Below are positions 11,137-22,400 of a stretch of 64,000 bases of DNA, piece after piece. Positions within the stretch are counted from its first letter, which is position 1. Every line of letters starts with the position of its first letter. The translations under genes and the position numbers were made by a program. The notes under the pieces were generated by a model, which was not told the origin of the DNA, made no database searches, and saw only the letters and a list, made by a program, of their open reading frames with translations. This DNA is from Embiotoca jacksoni (lineage: Eukaryota > Chordata > Actinopteri > Embiotocidae): positions 7,757,926 through 7,821,925 of the forward strand of contig JAKOON010000007.1 of assembly GCA_022577435.1 (NCBI GenBank), given 5' to 3'.

Positions 11137-13568
11137 GAACAGCAGTACAGAGGATGTAAAGCCAAGTATAGTATAGTACAGTATATATTTTTTATGTGGT
11201 GGCATGTTTCAAATACAGAGTTTCTGAATTATTGAAATTATTTCAAATCAAAAAATCTTATAGGGGCAAAAATGACAACAAAAAAAAAGTATATAAATAT
11301 AATTTGATGGAGAAGTTAAACTAAGACTGACTGCAGGAATGATTATGTTACATCCTTCTGTGGAAGTAATCATAATTAACCCTCGTGTTGTCCTTGGGTC
11401 AAAATGACCCGCAGCTGTGTTCAACCAAGTTCTATTTTATTTTTCATATTTTTTGGGATCATTCGTGACAAGGAGGCTGTGAGGGTTCCTTTAAAGAATG
11501 ATGACCAATGATCCCAAAAAAATATAAAAATATAGAAATAAAATAGAACTTGGTTGAACACAGCTGCGGGTCATTTTGACCCGAGGACAACAAGAGGGTT
11601 AAACATGTCACGGTTCAAACTGCAGACTGTCAACATCTTGAAAAAACAGTTGTACATCACTCAGAAATAGTTTGTCCCTCATACACTGTGTCGTAGGATG
11701 GAGAGCACACACGTCTATACTGGAAGTCTGATTTTTGACAAGAGTAATATCAAACTGGATCAGAAACAAGTTATTTTTCAAGCCAAAAGGCCAAAGATTT
11801 GATTCCTCAGTTTTCTTTCACTTTCTATAGAATATTTAATGGTTTTGGAATAAAAAAAAAAAGAAAGGGAAAAAAAAAGCCATTAGTTGCAGCCCAATTT
11901 CAAACGCACCACGTGGGTTTAGAATAATAATGGTAACCCCAAAAAAAGCTGCTTAGATATTATACATCATTGCGAACCATACGAGTAACTCTAGCTGAAA
12001 ATAAGTACCACAGCAACACCAATACAAGGAACGGACAACCGGCAAAACAGGACAACCGAGAATTGATCAGGCAGACGGTACCTGAGACAAGCATGATCCA
12101 GGGTATAAGCAGAAGCAGGACGCTGTGCACCGTCACCCCCTCCTTCAAGATGACGATGAAGACCTCTGCATTCATCAGCGTGGCATACAGGAGCCCCGAC
12201 CACATGAATAACAAGCAGCTCAGAAAGAAGCGGTAGTTACGGAAGCCCACGCACTGGCCGAAAAACACACAGTGGTGGTCCCGGCGCAGCACACACACCT
12301 TGCAGTCGTGGCAGTGGGAGCAGCGCGGAGGAGTGTGTGTCTCGCATGAATAACAGTACCTGTGTGAAAATAAATAGAGAAAACATTCTTTTATATATAT
12401 ATGCATGTTAAAGGTATTCTCCATGTGACACTGGTTATTAAAAGGTTATTAAAAGGACAGTGATTGGAGTTTCTTTGCTGTAGTTACAGGCTCTTCAAGT
12501 CACACTTTACACATACTAGAAAAACTATTAGCAGGTTCAGTTGTCAAGCAAAGTTACGTTTCCTTCTCCATCTCATTTCAGCCACATGATTTTTCATTGA
12601 AACTGATCGGTGTCTGACAGTTGGGGTTCTCCTTTTTAACTATTTTGTTTCCCCTAACACCTAAAAGAAAATGGTGAAACGTACAACTATGACAGAAAGC
12701 AAAAAAATATACAGACTTTGAGGGCTTTCCTCAATAATATGGAACCTGGCTGCTGATATTTGCGTTCTTTCAGCCACAAATACAATGAGTGAGGTTGTTC
12801 AGCGATATCTAGTCTGTGGTTAGTGTTCCAGTTAATCCCAGTGTTGAATTTAATTAAAATCAAAAAATAGAAGTTCTCCACACACCAAACTCAGAAAACC
12901 ATTTCTTTATGGGTGTCACTTCATGCACAGGAAAACTACCATGTTTAAACAGGAAAATGGCCCTTCCCAAACACGTCACCAAATTCAAAGAACACTATTG
13001 TCTTAAAATATATTGGATGCTGGAAGATTTCCCTTCACTGATGAGACTGCAAAGTGACAGGGTGATAGCATTATTAAAAGTTGCTTTACTTTATAGAATT
13101 TTGTGTGGATATACAACAAGAGAGGCTTGTGCAGGCAACGAATCACAGCCTCAAGACACGTCGATAGTTGCGTCCACATACTGCTGTACTGTATATTCAC
13201 TCATCAAGGTGGGTCATAATGATCCATTTTAGAGACAACGCCCCACAGCTGCCTCTTCCTTACCTCCACCCCTGGCCCATGCCTTCTCCCCCCAGGAACA
13301 CCCCCCTGATGCTCGGACTAGTTTTCACGAAGAGCGTGGCGTTCCAGCAGATGTTGCCCAGCATGAAGTACTGGGCCAGCAGGTGGACCACCTTCCACCA
13401 GACGGACCACTGCGTCTTCTTCTGGTCCGCCTCCAGGGGAGCCTCGACCATCACCAGGTAGCTCACCTCCCCGGTGATGGAGAAAACCAGGAACGTGTTG
13501 AGGGCTACGGGGAGGTGGTGACACAGCCTCTCGGCCCCGCAAAACACTTTACTGGCAAAACTCGTCAT
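10807..13568 (-). CDS. zdhhc24: Palmitoyltransferase ZDHHC24
   Basis: DHHC enzymes are multi-pass membrane S-acyltransferases that load palmitate on a cysteine and pass it to protein cysteines. Three exons join in frame to 291 aa: 13568-13264, 12359-12082, 11099-10807 (human protein about 284 aa). Exon 1 holds two N-terminal membrane segments and SPSIRGVFLGGEGMGQG, close to human SDPSIRGVMLAGRGLGQG. Exon 2 holds the cysteine-rich domain (YCYSCETHTPPRCSHCHDC) and the catalytic DHHC in VLRRDHHCVFFGQCVGF, then further helices. Exon 3 has FIADTCVVGF and FRGQTTREWY, the TTxE-type motif after the last helix, and ends GSLEPTR. An in-frame upstream ATG exists (13700), but the start at 13568 suits the family length. 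It is divergent from the kizuna-like gene. Confidence 0.93.
11103..11132. repeat. (GA)n microsatellite beside the exon 3 acceptor of zdhhc24
   Basis: About fifteen GA units lie immediately upstream (minus strand) of the exon 3 splice acceptor, where they form its CT-rich polypyrimidine tract. Confidence 0.85.
11376..11602. mobile_element. PiggyBac-like palindromic MITE with TTAA target duplication
   Basis: The element begins TTAA-CCCTCGTGTTGTCC and ends GGACAACAAGAGGG-TTAA, giving TTAA on both sides as piggyBac-type transposons do. The two arms are inverted copies of about 85-90 bp that include GGGTCAAAATGACCCGCAGC and its complement, separated by a loop of about 45 bp. It is too short for a transposase, so it is non-autonomous. 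It sits in intron 2 of zdhhc24. Confidence 0.88.
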
Positions 13569-14322
13569 GTTTGGTGCCCGTCCGCCTCCTCGTGCCGTTT
13601 GAATCACAGCTGAAACATCGATGTTGGACGGTGGAAGGAACGATTTGATAGACGCACAGCAGTGCCTGTTGGTTGGCTTAGTCAGCCAAATAACCACCAA
13701 TTGGGTCTGTGCGCGCGGTATTAATCAGCCATATAAAACCAATAATACCTGATCTGTCTTCGGGACAAATTACTGTTGTGTAAGAGATTAAATGTAACGT
13801 CAACAGTCTCTGTGAACACCTATCTCTAACACGAGCTGCCTTACTGGACGGAATTACGTCTGCTAACATGTGTTACACGAAAATAGATCCGCACCGGAAC
13901 GACACACAATGGTTCCGCCTTTAACATCCCATGAGCGATTGTTTAGTTGTATTCAGCGTTTTGTTTTTTTGTTTTTAATTTTTTTTTTTTTTTTAAACAA
14001 AATTCATTATATTTTGTCTGCTGACTCAACCTACCCAAAAATCCCCTCGTTATATTAAGAGGCAACTGCCTGGATAACACTTTGCTCATCTAATGTGAGC
14101 CTTGTAATATCATATCTCTGCTGTGTTCCTGACCACTGTACAATTCCATTCCTTGTCATTTTCTATAAACCAGAGGTCCCCATTTGTGGTAGCCTACTGA
14201 GGAGCCCCTGTTTAACCCCATTACTATGCTTCAAAATGGACTAGCAGCATGTCTGGTCCCTCCCACTCAAAACGCAGCCCTTAATCCCTGGTAATCTCTG
14301 CATCTAATGAAAGCCTGCAGTC
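13569..14322. promoter_or_regulatory. Bidirectional promoter region between zdhhc24 and the kizuna-like gene
   Basis: The two genes start 754 bp apart and point away from each other. An ACCAATTGGG box lies at about 13696 and a TGTGCGCGCGG patch at about 13709. The middle contains a T-rich run (13956-13995). The kizuna-like gene may have its own start nearer 14200. This is inferred from gene arrangement only. Confidence 0.45.
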
Positions 14323-17300
14323 ATGGCTGCACCGAAAGAGAATTTGCTGTCTCTTGGACATCTGACCGGCACAGAAAAAAACACTTTCACACAACAAAGA
14401 GGTTACGGAATAAAAAAGAGGTGAGACCCTTGATTGCTGCAGTGGAGACAGGGAGTGACATGTGGAATTTGTACTTTTGTGGTATTTAAAATAGCAAACA
14501 TTTACTAATCACAGCCTACTATTATTCACTTTAATACACGAAGGTTTGTGTGGTTCTACAAGCAGTATTTCACGATTGTATGCCATTTTATATGAGAATA
14601 AGAAGTTATACTTAGAGTGAAGGCTACTTTTATAGGAGAATCTAAGAATAAAACGCTGTAATGTAAACTGAAAAGTTTGATACTATCATCTTTGAGCTGT
14701 GTGTGAGGGAGATGATGGAAATGTTGTGTTTAGCCTGGGTAATCTTAATGTTGTGTTATGCAATCTGTCATTCACAGAATCAATAGTCCTGCGCTGTTGC
14801 AAGACTTTTCGACTATTCAGAGTCAGAAGCATCTGTAAGTCAAAAGGCAAAAAGATGCTCGCTTGGTGACTCATTGTGTTAGTTTTGTTTAGAGGTTGTT
14901 GTTTTTTTCCATTTATAACTTTGTGTGTGTTTCCTGTAGCAGAGTGATGCACCTGCAGCAGCGCTGGCAGGAGCTTGAGGAGAGAGAGCGCATGGCCCAA
15001 CAACACAACAGGCAGCTGCTGCAGCAGTTTGAAAAAGCCCAGGAGACACTGAAGGACATGTTGGCCCGCAATGCAGCCATGAAAACTATTCGGGTGCACA
15101 GATCAACGATACATAGTTCTCCTAAATACCTTACTTTTTACTTTTGTGCTGAACCTACCTTTTTGAGCCCTGCAGATGGAGTATGAGAGGTACCTGGAGG
15201 AGAGCTACCCCCGCTGGCAGCAGCAGTTCATGGAGAAGACACAGACTGCTCAAAAGAAGGTACAATCAAAGCACAGTATGCAATGGCAATGGCAATTTAT
15301 TATCATTATTTATTTAACTGAGCAATCAAAATCAAGTTTGAGATACAAAAAATGTAATGTGTAAAATCACGCCCTTAAAATTTCTCCAGGATCTTTTCTT
15401 ATACTTAAGGAAAAAAAGTTAAAAATAAATAAATATAGGATTTACAATACAACAGCTTTTTCTTTTCTGCTTGTTGAAGATAATTTTTGTCTCCATTTGC
15501 ACCTAAATTCTTTATCTATTCTTTATCTAGCATAAAGGCACTTATTATCCATGTAAAAGATATCTCTCTAAAATGTTTACTACATGCCATGCTACGTTGT
15601 CAGTGTGAAAAAAGGCTGTTTCTTCAACAGAGAACGGAGGATTGTCTGAGGACATGCGTAAATGATACAGAAGAACAAAGAGTGAAAAAGTCCTCTGTAG
15701 ATCAACCTTTACTTTCACAAGGTTTGTTCTCTTCCCAACTCACTTTTAAGAAATGATGTAGTCACATTTATTCTCGAGCGTTAATGGTGTGTCCCAGACT
15801 GAACAAATTCAATTTTAATAGAGGACAGGGAACACTGGAGCCTTTAGCAAATGTACTTTACAAGAATGCTCCACAAGCTGTTTTTCACATCACAGTTGAA
15901 ATTAAAACTTTTTTGGGGTTTTTGATATTTCTAAGTCCTTTTTTTTTTTGCTGTACACATGCAAACTCCAATGTAAGAAAGTATCCTTGTTTGCAGGTCC
16001 TGCCACGAGACCAAAAAAACCTGCTGCATCTGAAATGTACTCTAGCCACGAGGCATCTAACTATAAACAAGACAGCTCTTCTCATCTTCCCTTCCCACAT
16101 TCCTGCTGGTTGACCCACACCCAATCCCAGACAGGTAGGTTTCCTATCAGAGTGCCCTATCAACCCCCCACCTCTTCTCAAGTCCCTCCATCTTTCTTCC
16201 CAACACCCACCTTCCAACATCCTCACCCATATCCGCTCCACCACTTCGCCTCCACAACCGGTTATCCACATCACGGGCCCAGGCAGGACCCACCAGACTC
16301 GGCTTCCCCACACTACGACAACCCCTGGTCCTGGGCTGCTGGTGCAGCGGCGATCCTCTCAGGCTTTGAGGCCCTGTGGGGCCAGCTCTCAGTGGAGGAG
16401 CCTCTGTCTGAGGCGAGGGTTTCACAGACTGAGAGGGAGGAGGATGAGAAAAGCAGCGCACCGAGCTCAAAGAGAGAGAGAGGCAGAGGAAGCAGGAGCA
16501 GTCATGTGTCCCAGGAGCTGGATGTTAAACCAGGTGGGAAGAAAAAAAACGAGCATTTATATCACATATTGATGTGTGTTTGTAGACAACAGGCTTTGTT
16601 TACACTTGCCTTTCTTGTGCATTTATGTGTAACTTGTTTGTTTATGCACATTTTGTATCCAGTCCGTCTGTCCAGCAGTCTCGCAGAGAGTACTGAGAGA
16701 AGCAGAGATTCCAGTCTGGCGAGCAGAGAAAAGAGGAAGAAGAGGGAGAAGAGAGGAAGAACACAGCGTACCTCCTCGGACAGGGAAAGAGGCAGCTCTC
16801 AGGAGTAAGTCATATTTTTGACAGATTTATCATGTAGTTGACTTGGTATTTGCATATTTTCTTCTCTTCAAACAGCATCAGCCTCTTTTATTGTAATACA
16901 CACAAGGAAGAAGAAACTAAGGCCTGAAGAAACAAAACCATCTACTTCACTTGTCTATCTATTGTTTTGATTCATTCTTCTCTCAGGTCATCCAGGGCTT
17001 CCAGTACGATTGTCCTTGCCTCTGTTGCAGTGGCCCAAAACTCAGAAAGCGATGCCTCATCAGAGAAAGGCCACAGCAGCAGTAGTACAAGGAGGATGAG
17101 GAGAAGTGGGGGGCTTGCTGCTGTATCACCAAGATCTGAGAAGATGGCAAAGGAGAAGACCAGGAGTGATGAACATAGCTCAGAGAGTCACAATGAGGAG
17201 AGTCATAATACTGGTGAGGAGCTGAGAACTTCAAGTGAGGAATGCACAAGTTCAAAAGTGGGGAATCAAAGTCATGACAACAAATCAGAGAGCTGTAGAG

Positions 17301-18409
17301 AGGAGTCGGGATCCCAGAGGACGGAGGAGTCAGGAAGTGATAGTATACAGATTGAAAATGGAGTCACAGGTGAAAAAGAAAAGCAAGAGAGTAGCAGCTC
17401 GGCGCAAAGCAGCACAGACGAAAAAGATGAAGGAGAAAGAAAGAAAAATCTGGGAGCTGGAGAAGAAGATGAAGAAGAAGATAACAGCCAGGAAGATGAA
17501 GAGGAAGAACACAAAGATGTGGAGAAAGATGACGACCATGAGGATGAGGTTTCGGAGGAAGAAGTGGAGTTAGCAGCAGAGGATGAGCTGGAGGATCAGG
17601 GAGACGATGAAGAACAATCAAACAGGTCGAAGAATGAAGACACTGAAAACAGAAAACAGGATTCTGCCTCCTCTCAGGATGAAGAGGTGGGTGAGGATGG
17701 AAGTGAAGGCATTGAGGACAAAAAAGAAGAGGGGGAGGGGTCAAATGAAGAGGATGGGGAGAGCGAGGAGGAAGAAGAGGACAGGGGTGATGAAGCAGAA
17801 CCAGAAGACAGAGATTCAGACGACAGCATCATCTCACCACAAGAAAAGAGGTAAAATGATGAAGTAATCAAATAATCTTCCTCACAAATGACGCCTCCTG
17901 AATTATGTGCAATCCTGTTTTTAGACCTAAACAGATGCAGATAATTCCTGAGGAGGCAGCTGAGGATAATGAGGGTGATGAAGACGAGGAGCAGAGTGAA
18001 GCAGGATCCTCTAATGACAACTCAAATGAAAACAGTGATGAAGATATTGAAAGTCTCCTCGCACCTCAAGAACAAACAAAGCAGAGAGAGTAAGTTCAAT
18101 TTTTCTTTTCCAATGACATAAACGACTTCATGAAATTTCATTCTCATTTTTGTTGTTACATATTCTTTAGAGAAAACGACCTGAAAATTGAGGAGAAGCC
18201 CAAAGGTAACGTATCATCAGTCATTACAATCCCAAGACAACGTGGACATAGAGAATATGTTGTAGGTCCTTGTAGATGTTGATTCTGATTCATGTTCAAT
18301 TTCTTCTTCAGCAGTTTGTGACAATGTGGAGATCTTTCAGGCGGAACAGGACAGATCGAACACAGATCAACCAGGTGAATCTGATGAGTTTGATCACTTT
18401 TATGACTAA
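14323..18409 (+). CDS. kiz: Kizuna-like centrosomal protein
   Basis: Kizuna is a PLK1 substrate that stabilises pericentriolar material at mitotic centrosomes. Eleven exons join in frame to 774 aa: 14323-14420, 14778-14834, 14940-15093, 15176-15259, 15631-15721, 15997-16533, 16663-16804, 16987-17850, 17925-18089, 18171-18205, 18312-18409. The N-terminal coiled coil (residues about 50-130; QHNRQLLQQFEKAQETLKDM, MEYERYLEESYPRWQQQF) matches human kizuna TRNQEYLKRFERVQAHV and KLEYETQIKKML. The protein ends SDEFDHFYD, like DDSDDFYD of human kizuna. The LEESYPRW segment also recalls CEP15/C3orf14. Exon 6 is Pro/His-rich and exon 8 encodes a long Ser/Glu/Asp tract. A strong GTAGGT at 16136 inside exon 6 could be an alternative donor. 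The gene is complete. A kizuna paralogue rather than the orthologue remains possible. Confidence 0.62.
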
Positions 18410-18766
18410 ATGTGTTGCTGCCTAAACCCAAGATTGAAGGACAAAAACTACCTCGTTCAACTTGAAATCAGTTTTATGTCGGAGCAAAATATTTGTATTA
18501 AATATGAACAATTATTGGTTGTTTAGTTTTCTGGCATTTATCCAATTTCTAAAGCCCGGCGGATTCATTGGTTGGGTGCTTATTTTGGCTTATCTCAAAT
18601 ATGTAGGCATTTGTGTTGACTGATATGAAAACTTATTTTGAGAGAACAATGTAGAAAAAGATGCCTGCTGTAACTTAGAATTGTTTTTACTTGATATTTT
18701 TAGCTTTCTAGTTATTGGTGATTGTTACATTTCCAGTGAAGTTTACTGTTTGATGGCTTTTTGGAC

Positions 18767-18772
18767 AATAAA
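18767..18772 (+). terminator. Poly(A) signal of the kizuna-like gene
   Basis: AATAAA lies 358 bp after the stop codon, followed by a T-rich stretch. Confidence 0.6.
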
Positions 18773-19355
18773 GTTTATCTTTTAACTGGGAGATATCCTG
18801 CCTCCATTACATATCTTTATCACAAGTGTTTGATAACAACATCTCAAGTCGCTATATCTATATAGTGATGATTTTACTTCCTAATATCAGTCACCACAAA
18901 AATCCAGTCTCAGTCGGGCTCCAATCATCTCCATCCAAAAATCGAAAAATATCAGAACTGGAATGACTCCACTACGTTAGACTGCATTACACACACTAAA
19001 GTATTATATTTTTGGAGTTTACAGTTTGAACTACAATAGAAACAGGTTTTTTCATCAGGTGTCTTTTTGCTCCAGTAAGAAGTAAGGAAACAGCTGATTT
19101 ACTGTTGAACAGAGCAAAAGAGGAGAAAAGAAACATTTAAACCTTTTGATTGAAACTCAAACCACAGCACAACAATAACTCCAGTAGAAGTAAGAGAAGT
19201 ACAAAAACTGTACAAAGGGTGACAATAATTTATTGAACAGACATTATTCTGGCTGTATCCGAGTGACTTGATATTTCACCAGCTGTGACGCCAGAGCACA
19301 GTACACATTTCAACATGTCTGCAATATAAAAAATAAACCAAAGTGTAGAATTTTT

Positions 19356-19386
<31 letters not shown>

Positions 19387-19489
19387 GGGGTTACGTCATC
19401 ATGTTTGGAGAGCACAGTGTTCAGAGAAAACGGCTCCTGGTTAAATCAGCAAATTTCTGGTGACAATGAGAGTTTAAAGTCTTTAATGG
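18773..19489. other. Convergent 3' spacer between the kizuna-like gene and pola2
   Basis: It holds the tail-to-tail 3' ends of the two genes. For pola2 a minus-strand AATAAA lies at 19229-19234. No coding sequence is seen. Confidence 0.6.
19351..19390. repeat. T15-G25 homopolymer junction in the pola2 3' UTR
   Basis: Fifteen T are followed directly by twenty-five G on the plus strand, so the pola2 mRNA would carry C25A15. The plus strand could form G-quadruplexes. The length may be imprecise, since such runs are hard to sequence. Confidence 0.85.
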
Positions 19490-22400
19490 TTAGATTTTCA
19501 CCACCTGAGCAGCCAAACAGGGGCTCACTCTCTTCCCGTCCTCTGATGTAGTGCTGCAATGAATGAGCAGCCTGCCGTACGTCCCACCCACCTGACCTTT
19601 GGTCAGCCGTCCAGGATTGACACACACACAGCCGACCACATCCTGAGGACGGTGGAGACGAATTTAAAAAGACAGAAAAATGTGGTTAGTCAAATAAAGA
19701 AAATAAGTGTTTCCAATTCAGCAGAACTTTTCATCCTAATTTGTAGACAAATGCAAAACGTGTCTGGGTACATGAAATCAGCACAGACAGGAGCTCTGTA
19801 CCTTTACAAAGTAGCGCAGCTCCGAGGGAATGATAAGAACGTCTGGGGTGAGCGGCATCTGGCCGAAACTCTGGAACTTTTCATGATCCATGTTGACCTC
19901 CTCCACAGGTGGGTACAGTGGGTAGTAACTGGAAGTGCAAACAGACGCATACGCTTCATGAATTCTGTGCAAGCTTAAGACAAAAAAAGAAAAAAAAAGG
20001 AGTGCTGAAGTCTTTTAGGACGTCTACCTCCTCTGGGTCAGCATGTGCTTCAGTATGCGTGAAAATCTGTCCGATCCGGTGCCACTGCAACACAACACAT
20101 TCTCATTCAACGCTGTACTCTGATGGCATTCATTGAAATACATAAATCAGTGACATGCAATACTGTGTTTGTTCATGTCAAACTAAATATGTAGATGGTT
20201 CAATAATTTGGTTCTCAATGATTCATTTGATGATTTTGTCCTGCTGCATAAAGGTAAATGAATAAAAAACAAACATTCCCATTAAAAACACAGTCGTCCT
20301 CACCAGCTGATCACCTCTGCACTCATGTGGAAAAGTATGTCAGTGGATGTCAGGCCAAAGGTCACGCCCTCAATCAGCAGGGTGCAGGGGTCAGGGACCA
20401 GGGTGACACGCTGTACAGTGAGAAGACTGATTATATTGTTTGAATGTAATAACAAAGACAAAAGTTGTAGTGCCTCAGCTGGGATCTTGTTGATAACAGC
20501 TAAAACTTCAGTCAGACTTGTGACACAACAGCAAGCGACAAACATAAGCCGTTTATTGACTTTACACATATAATCCTACAGTCAGGCATCTGTGTTTCTG
20601 ACCTGGGCCTGGTCCTTGCTGAGGTTTGGTAGGGTGAAGGGAGGCTGCGGGTAGATGAAATTATGTTGGATGTCTCTCTGGGAGGGCACGAACACCAGGC
20701 GACAGCCAACGCTGGATACAAGAAAACACGAAGCTTCGTTATGGTGGAAAGGTTTCTGATTTGGGCAGATTACAAGGTACCGTGAGGAAAATGCTGTTCT
20801 CCGAAGTCTCAATAGTGGAACTGTTAGGGTTGGATTACTCTCTTTAGGGATTGGCACTTCAAGAGAAAAAAAACGATTTGATAATTACGTAGAACTAATC
20901 GATTATTTATGTATTTTTCTGTCCGTTGTCTCTTTGCTTGAGTCTGGCACGCTCTCTCACTGGTTTGTCTACTTACTGATGGTTTCTGCTACTCTGCATC
21001 ACCTGGTGTAACACCTCATCATCGCTTATTGAGGGAGAACGTAGGACCATTTGTTTTGATACAACCCATACGGTCCATATTGAAAATGTGGCAGAATTGT
21101 TTTCATGGAGAAATTATGACTCAAGGTCACATTTTTATATGATCAATCATGCAGCCCTAACTGTCAGTTTTGGAAAGGTGGTCAGACACGGATCACCAAT
21201 CCACCATCACAAAAGTGGCGGCAGAGGGAGTTTTGTATGGATGAGCATTGTGGATGGAGCATAATGATCCCTTTGGGAAGCTGAGACATACCTTTTGGTG
21301 CCATCCACAATGCTTTCAATACATCTTAAGAAAATGGCCTCAAACGTCTCGGTCACCTGGGCTTTCTGTTTGAGAAACGGGTGGAGATAGAGAAGATCAG
21401 ACATATTCACGATCAAACAGCGTTATGTGAAGATCTGGGAACATGTTGACTTTGGATGTGGAGGTTGAAATGAGATAGTTTTATGCAAAACATTACATCC
21501 AGGACAAGAGGGTATATTCTGGGATAAAAAACAACAACAACAAAAAAAACATGTCCACGTCATACCTACCTCAATTTGTTCATGTTTGGAATCCACAAAC
21601 GGGCCCAGCTGGAGAAGAGAGAAACACACAGATAACAGAGGTCTATGAGGATTGTGTGCCTTTAAACCAATGATGAAGGGTATTCAGAAGCTTTTCTGAC
21701 CTTACAGTGGATAGTATATGTTGAAGCAAACTATGATGAGCAACAAGAGCAACTGTACCAGCAGACAGACATCAGGACGATCCCTGATGATGACATTGAT
21801 GAGGTCCAGCAGGGGGTCAAAGGTCAGGCTGTCAGAGGGAGTGTACGGTCCACAGGCCACCAGTACATTCAATGGCTCTGCAACTGAATTAGATGAATAG
21901 GGTGCAGTGATGAGAAAAAAATATATATAAGCTGCCCAAAACACAATAAGGACGCATAGAAATGAATACCCTTTGTAGTTGGAAGATTTATGCATGTTTA
22001 TGTTCATTTAAATCATGAATAATGTTGTGAGCACAGTTTCATGCCAAAATAAAACAAGTCAGGAACAGGATACATGATTCCTGTATAATACAGTATAAGC
22101 CAGCAGTGCTCCTCACCTTCATCCGTCTCCATTTTTACATTAGAAGTGTAGAAAGGAAGAGGAACTCCCTAAAAAGACAAGACCATTAACAGAAGATACA
22201 CAAACAGTGAGATACTCTGAACCTCCTGATTGTAAAGCAACTTGTAGCCGACCTCATAGACTTTAGAAGCCACCAGTTTTCTCCCAGTGGCGTTCATCCC
22301 CTCCATCACTACCACCTGAAAAGAAGAAAAGGAGCTCTCCAAGATAAATGTTTTATAACATGAAGCTTATTTGGATAGAGTTGCAAAAAATTTGAACAAG

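Noticed and set aside
13569..13700. Upstream in-frame ATG extending zdhhc24 by 44 residues
   Set aside because: The extension is not like the family and would exceed its usual length; the ATG at 13568 is preferred.
15260..15275. Alternative longer exon 4 of the kizuna-like gene (donor at 15276)
   Set aside because: It keeps frame only if exon 15631-15721 is skipped. That exon has good splice sites and open phase, so the GTACAA donor at 15260 is preferred.
17272..17744. Minus-strand Ser/Pro/Leu-rich ORFs opposite the kizuna-like gene
   Set aside because: They are antisense shadows of the acidic Glu/Ser-coding exon, created by GAA/GAG/AGC repeats.
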